Part shown: positions 58,430 to 64,000 of the stretch, piece by piece | Position numbering within the stretch: position 1 is the first letter of the stretch | Layout of the letters: every line of letters starts with the position of its first letter | Assembly (NCBI RefSeq): GCF_011927835.1 | Contig: NZ_JAATJH010000001.1 | Coordinates: 635,104-699,103, forward strand | Source of the DNA: Neolewinella antarctica | GTDB lineage: Bacteria; Bacteroidota; Bacteroidia; Chitinophagales; Saprospiraceae | Direction: 5' to 3' | Length of the DNA: 64,000 nucleotides | Notes under the pieces: model-generated | What the model was told of the DNA's origin: nothing | Seen by the model: the letters and a program-made list of their open reading frames with translations, nothing else | Databases searched by the model: none | Program-made: the position numbers and the translations under genes

Positions 58430-58476
58430 ATGCCTTGGGGATGGAGCCCAGTTTTTAGGTCAGCGAGCAAATAGCC

Positions 58477-58558
58477 GCCGAAGTGGTGAAATTGGTAGAC
58501 ACGCACGTTTCAGGGACGTGTGCAGCAATGTGTGGGGGTTCGAGTCCCCCCTTCGGCA
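58477..58558 (+). tRNA. tRNA-Leu (anticodon CAG)
   Basis: Perfect acceptor GCCGAAG/CTTCGGC; anticodon stem CACGT/ACGTG with loop TTCAGGG, anticodon CAG at 58511-58513; long variable arm; T-stem GGGGG/CCCCC. CCA is not encoded. Same direction as the first tRNA-Leu. Confidence 0.93.
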
Positions 58559-58579
58559 CTTCACTTCCTAGTGAATATC

Positions 58580-58615
58580 GGTCCATTCTCCTTCGGGGGT
58601 TTGGGCCTTTTTTTT
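58580..58615 (+). terminator. Probable intrinsic terminator of the tRNA unit
   Basis: GGTCCA pairs with TTGGGCC around a CTCCTTCGGGGG loop region, followed by eight T. Confidence 0.55.
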
Positions 58616-58790
58616 GGCTTATCTCCACCAATTGCCGGATGAATGAGGACAGTTGTATCACCTTCCAAAATCGCGAATCTTATCTCTTTCCTCTTACTTC
58701 TTTTCTCCCGCTTCCCGCCTTCTCCAAAGCACGCAGTACAGCACTAGCTAAGTCCGCCGAGTGAAACCCAAGAAGCAGCACCACGTTCCG

Positions 58791-58798
58791 TACATTTG
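58791..58798 (+). promoter_or_regulatory. -7 promoter element TACATTTG of the ribF fusion gene
   Basis: Exact match to TAnnTTTG, 10 bp before the ATG at 58809, which would give an almost leaderless message. It also decides against the in-frame GTG at 58761. Confidence 0.6.
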
Positions 58799-58808
58799 CC
58801 CCACCCAA

Positions 58809-60833
58809 ATGCAAACTCACCTCTCCCTAACCGCCCTACCCCGCTTCCGCCGCTCGGTCGTCACGATCGGGAGCTTCGACGGCGTGCACCGCGGCCACCA
58901 GCAACTGCTGCGGAGAATCGTGAAATTGGCCACGCAGCGGGGCGGAGAATCCATCGTGATCACCTTCGACCCGCATCCCCGTACCGTCCTGCAACCGGAA
59001 GATGATTCCTTGCGGCTGCTGAGTACTACGGAGGAAAAGGCTCGCTACTGCGAAGACTTGGGTATCGACCATTTGATCGTCGTACCCTTTACGCTGGAGT
59101 TCGCTCGCCAGGACCCCGCGGCCTACGTAGAGAACTTCCTCGTGAAATACTGCCAGCCGGATCGGATCGTGGTGGGGTACGACCACCGGTTCGGTAAAGA
59201 CCGCACCGGAGATATTGAATACCTTAACTACCGCAGTAATGATTTGGGTTACGAGGTGATTGAGATCGACGCGCAGGAGGTAAACGAAATCACCGTCAGC
59301 TCCACCCTCATCCGTAACTCTTTACTGGCGGGTCAAGTCACGAAAGCGAGCGGCTTACTAGGTAGACCTTACGAACTCACCGGCACCGTTATTGAAGGCC
59401 AGCGCGTCGGTAGAACGATCGGCTTCCCGACGGCCAATCTAGCCATCGGCCACCGCTTGAAATTGATTCCCACCAATGGCATCTACGCCGTCCGGGTGAG
59501 ATACGGAAGCCGCAAGCTCACCGGCATGCTCTACATCGGTGATCGCCCCAGCCTGAACGACGGGCGCGGCGTCACGATCGAGCTCAATATCTTCGATTTT
59601 GCGGAGGATTTGTACGGCGAGGAACTCACCGTCTACTTCCACGAATTCTTGCGAGGTGACCTTAAATTAGACGGGCTCGAAGCGTTGAAAGACCAACTAA
59701 AGAGCGACGAAGCCGCAGCCAGAAAAAGCTTGTCCGCCTCATCCAAGTCGGGCAGTTCTGGTGACACACCTCGACCCGATACCGCCGTCGTAATCTTGAA
59801 TTACAATGGCCGCGGTTACCTGGAAAAGTACTTACCCAGCGTGCTGGGGAATTGCCCGGACTACGCCCGCGTCATCGTTGCCGATAACGCCAGCACGGAT
59901 GATTCCCTTAGCTTCCTTCGTACGCACTTTTCCGAAGTACAAGTAATTGAGCTGCCGGAGAACTATGGCTTTGCCAACGGCTACAATATGGCGTTGCTGG
60001 AAGTCAAAGCTGACATCTACGTTTTGCTGAACAGCGACGTGCGCGTCACCCCGCGCTGGATCGAGACCATCATTCCAGCATTCGATGACCCGGCGGTAGC
60101 CGCCGTACAGCCCAAAATTCTCTCCGAAGCGGAACCCGACCGGTTCGAATACGCTGGCGGCGCGGGTGGTTACCTGGACTACCTCGGCTACCCCTTCTGC
60201 CGGGGCCGCATTTTTCAGGCGACGGAGCGGGACGAAGGGCAGTACGACGGAACGAAGGAAGTATTCTGGGCAACCGGCGCCGCTTTCTTTTGCCGCGCGG
60301 AAGTCTTCCACGCGCTGGGTGGCTTCGAGCCGGAGTACTTCGCCCACGCCGAAGAAATCGACCTTTGCTGGCGCATGAAACGTGCGGGATTTAAGATACT
60401 GGCCGTCCCCGCGTCCGAAGTGTACCACGTCGGTGGCGGAACTTTATCCTACAATACCCCCCAAAAAGCCTACCTCAACTTCCGCAACACGCTGACGACC
60501 AGCTTCAAGAATGAACCCCTGAGCCGCTTAGTTTGGTGGCTACCCGTACGGTTGGTATTAGATGGATTTGCCGGGCTGCTGTTTCTGTCACAGGGCAAGA
60601 CTGCGCACATCCTGTCCATCCTGCGCGCCCATTTTCATTTCTACGGGCACCTCCCGCAATGGATCGCACGCCGCAAAGAAAGGACACGCCAAATCGAGGC
60701 CGCTCGCATTGGTACGGACCGCACGGAATTCGGCCGCGTCGCCGACAGCGTGATCGTGCATTATTATTTGCTGCGGCACAAACGGTTCTCCAAAGTCTAC
60801 CGCAAGCAAATCATGATTGAGAAACTTGTGTGA
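58809..60833 (+). CDS. ribF: Fusion of bifunctional RibF (riboflavin kinase/FAD synthetase) and family-2 glycosyltransferase
   Basis: 674 residues from ATG at 58809. Residues 1-305 are a complete RibF: FAD-synthetase domain with GSFDGVHRGH (21-30), FDPHP (53-57), GYDHRFGKDRTGD (123-135), SSTLIRN, then riboflavin kinase with GFPTAN (205-210), NGIYAV and IELNIFDF (258-264). A Ser-rich linker (306-323; KSLSASSKSGSSGDT) leads to a complete GT2 domain (about 324-670): VVILNYNGRGYLEKYLPSVL, VADNASTDDSL, LLNSDVRV, FWATGAAFFCRAEVFHALGGF, HAEEIDLCWRMKRAG, HVGGGTLSY. RibF makes FMN and FAD; GT2 enzymes of this rhamnosyltransferase-like type act on cell-surface glycans. The frame runs without interruption. 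The pairing is unusual and I know no functional link. Confidence 0.93.
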   Translation: MQTHLSLTALPRFRRSVVTIGSFDGVHRGHQQLLRRIVKLATQRGGESIVITFDPHPRTVLQPEDDSLRLLSTTEEKARYCEDLGIDHLIVVPFTLEFARQDPAAYVENFLVKYCQPDRIVVGYDHRFGKDRTGDIEYLNYRSNDLGYEVIEIDAQEVNEITVSSTLIRNSLLAGQVTKASGLLGRPYELTGTVIEGQRVGRTIGFPTANLAIGHRLKLIPTNGIYAVRVRYGSRKLTGMLYIGDRPSLNDGRGVTIELNIFDFAEDLYGEELTVYFHEFLRGDLKLDGLEALKDQLKSDEAAARKSLSASSKSGSSGDTPRPDTAVVILNYNGRGYLEKYLPSVLGNCPDYARVIVADNASTDDSLSFLRTHFSEVQVIELPENYGFANGYNMALLEVKADIYVLLNSDVRVTPRWIETIIPAFDDPAVAAVQPKILSEAEPDRFEYAGGAGGYLDYLGYPFCRGRIFQATERDEGQYDGTKEVFWATGAAFFCRAEVFHALGGFEPEYFAHAEEIDLCWRMKRAGFKILAVPASEVYHVGGGTLSYNTPQKAYLNFRNTLTTSFKNEPLSRLVWWLPVRLVLDGFAGLLFLSQGKTAHILSILRAHFHFYGHLPQWIARRKERTRQIEAARIGTDRTEFGRVADSVIVHYYLLRHKRFSKVYRKQIMIEKLV

Positions 60834-60983
60834 GCCCCTGACCGTAGACCGCAGACCCTAGATTGCAAACTCCCCCCCTTCCCTTCGTCAGCAATCGTAA
60901 TTGCTTGCTATTTAAGCTAAGTCGGCGAACCAACGTGCTTGCGGAATTACGGATATTTGCCGGACCACCAAAAACACGAAATT

Positions 60984-62030
60984 ATGGCCATGCTCGATTT
61001 CGGAGGCACCGAAGAAAAAGTCGTCCTCCGCAAAGAATTCCCCCTCAAAAAAGCGCTGGAGACCCTCAAGGACGAAACCATCGCCGTGATCGGCTACGGC
61101 GTTCAGGGCCCCGGCCAGAGTATGAACCTGCGTGATAACGGGTTCAACGTCATCGTCGGCCAGCGTAAAGGTGGCGCTAGTTGGGATAAGGCCGTCAAGG
61201 ACGGCTGGGTACCCGGCGAAACGCTTTTTCCCATCGAGGAAGCCGCCGCGAAGGGCACGATCATTCAGTACCTCCTTTCCGACGCCGCCCAGATTGAAGT
61301 ATGGCCCAAGCTCAAGCCGCACCTGACGCCGGGTAAGGCGCTCTACTTCAGCCACGGTTTTGGTATAACCTATAATGACCAGACGGGTATTCACGCGCCC
61401 GAGGGCGTCGACGTGATTCTCGTTGCGCCAAAAGGGTCCGGCACTTCGCTGCGCCGCATGTTCGTGGCTGGCCGGGGGCTGAACTCCAGTTACGCCATCG
61501 CGCAGGACGCAACGGGGCGGGCTTACGAGCGGGTGATTGCGCTCGGTATCGGTGTTGGATCGGGCTACCTTTTCGAGACTGACTTTAAGCGGGAAGTGTA
61601 CTCCGACCTAACCGGCGAGCGCGGAACCTTGATGGGGGCCATTCAGGGTATCTTCGAAGCGCAGTACGACGTGCTCCGTTCGCACGGCCACACGCCCTCC
61701 GAGGCTTTTAATGAAACGGTCGAGGAACTCACGCAGTCGCTCATGCCCCTCGTCGCTGAAAACGGTATGGACTGGATGTACGCCAACTGTTCCACCACCG
61801 CCCAGCGGGGTGCGCTGGACTGGAAAGATAAATTCCGCGACGCCACGAAGCCCGTTTTCGAAGACCTGTACAACAGCGTCGCGACGGGTAAAGAAGCTAA
61901 ACGCAGCATTGACAGCAACTCACAGCCCGACTACCGCGTCAAGCTGGAAGCGGAACTGAAGGAACTTCAGGACAGTGAAATGTGGCGCGCCGGCCGGACG
62001 GTCCGCAGCCTGCGCCCGGAAAATAACTAG
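60984..62030 (+). CDS. ilvC: Ketol-acid reductoisomerase
   Basis: 348 residues from ATG at 60984 (MAMLDFGGTEEKVVLRKEFPL); an upstream in-frame start at 60939 gives an unrelated leader. NADPH-binding IAVIGYGVQGPGQSMNLRDNGFNVIVGQRKG, LYFSHGFGITY, DVILVAPKGSGTSLRRMF, YLFETDFKREVYSDLTGERGTLMGAIQGIFEAQYDVL with acidic metal ligands, and the C-terminal knotted helical domain. It converts acetolactate and acetohydroxybutyrate to the dihydroxy acids of valine and isoleucine synthesis. ilvA lies 620 bp downstream, separated by an oppositely read gene. Confidence 0.95.
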   Translation: MAMLDFGGTEEKVVLRKEFPLKKALETLKDETIAVIGYGVQGPGQSMNLRDNGFNVIVGQRKGGASWDKAVKDGWVPGETLFPIEEAAAKGTIIQYLLSDAAQIEVWPKLKPHLTPGKALYFSHGFGITYNDQTGIHAPEGVDVILVAPKGSGTSLRRMFVAGRGLNSSYAIAQDATGRAYERVIALGIGVGSGYLFETDFKREVYSDLTGERGTLMGAIQGIFEAQYDVLRSHGHTPSEAFNETVEELTQSLMPLVAENGMDWMYANCSTTAQRGALDWKDKFRDATKPVFEDLYNSVATGKEAKRSIDSNSQPDYRVKLEAELKELQDSEMWRAGRTVRSLRPENN

Positions 62031-62085
62031 TCTTAGACCAGAACATTAGTAATTCGCCGGTCGTGCTCCGTTGCGCGGCCGGCGC

Positions 62086-62460
62086 TTATGGTACGGGATA
62101 AGTTTGGACGTCGACCCAGAAAATTAGATGGCCTAAGATTGCGATGGCTCTGCGTAGCCAATTCGTATTCGTAGCAATTGCGTAGCGTTTCACTTTCCAC
62201 AGCAGCGCGGGTTCGTGCCTCAGGAGAAAGCACAGCGCTCGCCCATCAGCGTAACCTTCAAAGTCGGTAGCTACTACGTTGAGGGACAGGCGACCGTACT
62301 TTGCGTACGCCGCGTCAACGGTCAAGTAAAATAATCGCAGATCCGACGCAGACAGTTTGCCCACGATTCGGTAACTGATTGACGATTTTTCTTGGTGGAC
62401 GATCCGCAGCATGTTCCTAAAAGTACGCGCCCGTCCGGAAAGTTTATGCTTGAATCGCAA
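62086..62460 (-). CDS. STAS/SpoIIAA-like small protein
   Basis: 124 residues. From MLRIVHQEKSSISYRIVGKLSASDLRLFYLTVDAAYAKYGRLSLNVVATDFEGY to the end it resembles the SpoIIAA-like/STAS-SEC14 family: alternating strands and helices with conserved RIVGKLSASD and LNVVATDFEGY. Function is unknown; some relatives are lipid- or nucleotide-binding. A start at the internal Met 17 is also possible. It lies antisense in the gap between ilvC and ilvA. Confidence 0.7.
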   Translation of the reverse strand: MRFKHKLSGRARTFRNMLRIVHQEKSSISYRIVGKLSASDLRLFYLTVDAAYAKYGRLSLNVVATDFEGYADGRALCFLLRHEPALLWKVKRYAIATNTNWLRRAIAILGHLIFWVDVQTYPVP

Positions 62461-62513
62461 CCGCTATTATGGCGGTCCTCCGCATCAATTATGCTCTTTT
62501 TCACATTTACGCG

Positions 62514-62584
62514 GCACCTGCGACCGCGCCACATCCCGCAATCATTTAACGACTTGTTGGTAATTTTGCGCGGTCGCAGGTGCA
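62514..62584. repeat. Inverted pair of the dispersed 17-bp repeat before ilvA
   Basis: GCACCTGCGACCGCGC (62514-62529) and its inverse GCGCGGTCGCAGGTGCA (62568-62584) with flanks TTTAC...GTAAA. A 71-bp hairpin-capable unit whose right arm begins on the last base of the ilvA -7 element. Confidence 0.8.
62561..62568 (+). promoter_or_regulatory. -7 promoter element TAATTTTG of ilvA
   Basis: Exact match to TAnnTTTG, 83 bp before the ATG at 62651; the repeat starts at its final G. Confidence 0.55.
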
Positions 62585-62650
62585 AGGTAAATTAACGACA
62601 CCACACCGGACGACCGGCAACCCCCGCCAAAAACTGTGAAATCAGCAACC

Positions 62651-63892
62651 ATGTCCCTTATTTCCGTAGAAGACGTAACCCTGGCCCGCCAGCGACTACG
62701 CGGCGTCGTGCTGGAAACACCGCTGCAGCGCAGTCACCGCCTGAGTGAGCTTTACGGGGCGGAAATTTACCTTAAGCGGGAGGACTTACAGGAAGTCAGG
62801 TCGTACAAAATACGGGGTGCGTACAATAACATGGCGCAGCTGACCCAGGAGCAACGGGACCGGGGAGTTGTTTGCGCCAGCGCGGGTAATCATTCCCAGG
62901 GCATGGCGCTAGCTTGCGCGAAAATGGGCGTCCGGGGCACGATTTACATGCCGTCCGTGACGCCGAAACAAAAGATAAACAAAGCGAAAAATTTCGGCCG
63001 CGACCTCGTCGACGTCATCCTCGTCGGCGACACGTACGACGACGCTTACGCCGAGGCAGCGAAGGCGGCGGTAGCAAACGGCTGGACTTTCGTGCATCCG
63101 TTCGATGACCTCAACACCATTGCCGGCCAGGGCACCGTCGGTTTGGAGATTCTGGACCAAACCACGCGCGCCATCGATAAGCTACTCATGGCCGTCGGCG
63201 GCGGCGGGTTGAGCGCGGGCGTGGGTAGTGTATTCGCCCAGTTAAGCCCGGATACGGAGATTATTGGCGTGGAACCGCTGGGTGCACCGTCCATGTACGA
63301 AAGCCTGAAGGCCGGTAAAATAATTACCCTGGGTACCATCGACAGCTTCGTGGACGGTGCCGCCGTGCGGACGGTTGGCACCAATAATTTCCCCATTGTC
63401 CGCGCGACCATGAAAGAAGTTTTGCTCGTGGAGGAGGGCTTGGTTTGCCAGACGATGCTCGACCTGTACAACGAGGACGGCCTGGTGGCGGAACCCGCCG
63501 GTTGCTTGTCCGTCGCGGCCCTGGATCAGTTGGGAGATATTTCGGGCCAAACGATCGTCTGCGTCATCGGTGGGGGCAACAACGACATTGCGCGCACGGC
63601 GGAGATTCAGGAGCGGGCGCTGCTTTACGCGGGCCTAAAACATTACTTTATCGTCGAGTTCCCCCAGCGGGCGGGCGCGCTGCGCGACTTTCTCAACCTG
63701 CTCGGCCCGGATGATGACATTACGCACTTTGAATACACCAAAAAGCACAACCGTGCCATCGGCCCGGCGCTGGTCGGCGTCCAGCTAGCCAACGCCGGTG
63801 CCTACGCGGGGCTCACCGCACGGATGACGGCGGCGGCCATCGGCTTCCGCCCGATCAACGATCAGCCGATGTTATTTGAGATGTTTATTTAA
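62651..63892 (+). CDS. ilvA: Threonine ammonia-lyase (threonine dehydratase), biosynthetic
   Basis: 413 residues from ATG at 62651 (MSLISVEDVTLARQRLRGVVLETPLQ). PLP fold type II: EIYLKREDLQEVRSYKIRGAYNNMAQL with the PLP Lys in SYKIRG, VCASAGNHSQGMALAC, AVGGGGLSAGVGSVF, and the C-terminal ACT-like domain (about 325-413; KHYFIVEFPQRAGALRDFLNLLGPDDDITHFEYTKKHN) for feedback control by isoleucine/valine. It deaminates threonine to 2-oxobutyrate, the first step of isoleucine synthesis, and fits with ilvC nearby. Confidence 0.95.
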   Translation: MSLISVEDVTLARQRLRGVVLETPLQRSHRLSELYGAEIYLKREDLQEVRSYKIRGAYNNMAQLTQEQRDRGVVCASAGNHSQGMALACAKMGVRGTIYMPSVTPKQKINKAKNFGRDLVDVILVGDTYDDAYAEAAKAAVANGWTFVHPFDDLNTIAGQGTVGLEILDQTTRAIDKLLMAVGGGGLSAGVGSVFAQLSPDTEIIGVEPLGAPSMYESLKAGKIITLGTIDSFVDGAAVRTVGTNNFPIVRATMKEVLLVEEGLVCQTMLDLYNEDGLVAEPAGCLSVAALDQLGDISGQTIVCVIGGGNNDIARTAEIQERALLYAGLKHYFIVEFPQRAGALRDFLNLLGPDDDITHFEYTKKHNRAIGPALVGVQLANAGAYAGLTARMTAAAIGFRPINDQPMLFEMFI

Positions 63893-63954
63893 GATTGCTC
63901 GCACTTTCCGGCTAACGCGCGCTCCGGGCGTGAAGGCTTGAACGGTATCGTGTT

Positions 63955-63990
63955 GCATTCGGGCCTGGAGGCCCTCGACCTAAGGCAGCC
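63955..63990. repeat. Solitary copy of the 60-bp tandem-repeat core
   Basis: GCATTCGGGCCTGGAGGCCC followed by TCGACCTA corresponds to the core of the units at 45421-45660. The stretch 63893-64000 has no gene. Confidence 0.65.
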
Positions 63991-64000
63991 AGCGGGATAA

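Noticed and set aside
58165..58764. Several short ORFs over the tRNA genes
   Set aside because: They run through two clear tRNA-Leu genes and are coincidental.
58620..58808. FMN riboswitch before ribF
   Set aside because: I found no conserved RFN-type elements, and the -7 element lies 10 bp from the start, leaving no room for a leader RNA.

Overview
The window is a chromosomal segment (GC well above one half) from a Bacteroidota bacterium, most likely a marine Saprospiria/Lewinella-type lineage (the rank below phylum is inference). Direct signs are a SusC/SusD pair, type IX secretion (T9SS) C-terminal sorting domains, a PorV/PorQ-family protein, a bacillithiol synthase (BshC), the Bacteroidota -7 promoter element TAnnTTTG in front of several genes, and tRNAs without encoded CCA. 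Housekeeping genes alternate with glycan-use loci and many short repeats; I see no prophage, integrase, transposase gene or CRISPR array.

Layout. Positions 1-16728 (all minus strand) form a polysaccharide-utilisation locus. In transcription order it has a membrane-anchored propeller/LuxR-HTH regulator, a secreted GH144-type glucanase with a T9SS tail, a five-module T9SS surface protein, a GH144-type lipoprotein, a GH3 beta-glucosidase, SusC, SusD, and an S1 sulfatase cut by the left window edge. GH144 plus GH3 suggests beta-1,2-glucan as substrate. Then come a GH13 alpha-glucan enzyme (16916-18724), a DEAD-box helicase, a DUF433/DUF5615 toxin-antitoxin pair whose toxin has a nonsense codon, truB, glpK, bshC, gatC, a LolD/MacB-like ATPase, a cob(I)alamin adenosyltransferase, a 3-hydroxyacyl-CoA dehydrogenase, kdsA, a Lon-N-domain protein, and HIT with greA. 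Positions 31099-40132 hold a TonB receptor / giant T9SS protein / PorV-like operon. Next are a LacI regulator, purM, a type I pullulanase lipoprotein, a CPBP protease, an outer-membrane barrel, RNase D, an AsmA-like protein, bioA with a formylglycine-generating-enzyme-like lipoprotein, an agmatine-deiminase homologue, a sugar isomerase/epimerase-like protein, rimO, two tRNA-Leu genes, a RibF-glycosyltransferase fusion, ilvC, a STAS-like protein and ilvA.

How the genes work together. The left locus would import and cleave a beta-glucan. GH13, pullulanase and the LacI regulator point to separate alpha-glucan use. ilvA and ilvC serve isoleucine/valine synthesis. The formylglycine-generating-type protein could activate CxPSR sulfatases such as the one at the left edge.

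The most unusual content is (i) one open reading frame joining a complete bifunctional RibF (FAD synthetase/riboflavin kinase) to a complete family-2 glycosyltransferase; (ii) a dispersed 17-bp repeat, GCGCGGTCGCGGGTGCA and variants, about fifteen copies, three times as closely spaced inverted pairs resembling REPINs, sometimes immediately downstream of a -7 promoter element and sometimes inside genes; and (iii) other palindromes inserted in frame in coding sequences, a 4 x 60-bp tandem repeat, a nested long hairpin and a MITE-like element.
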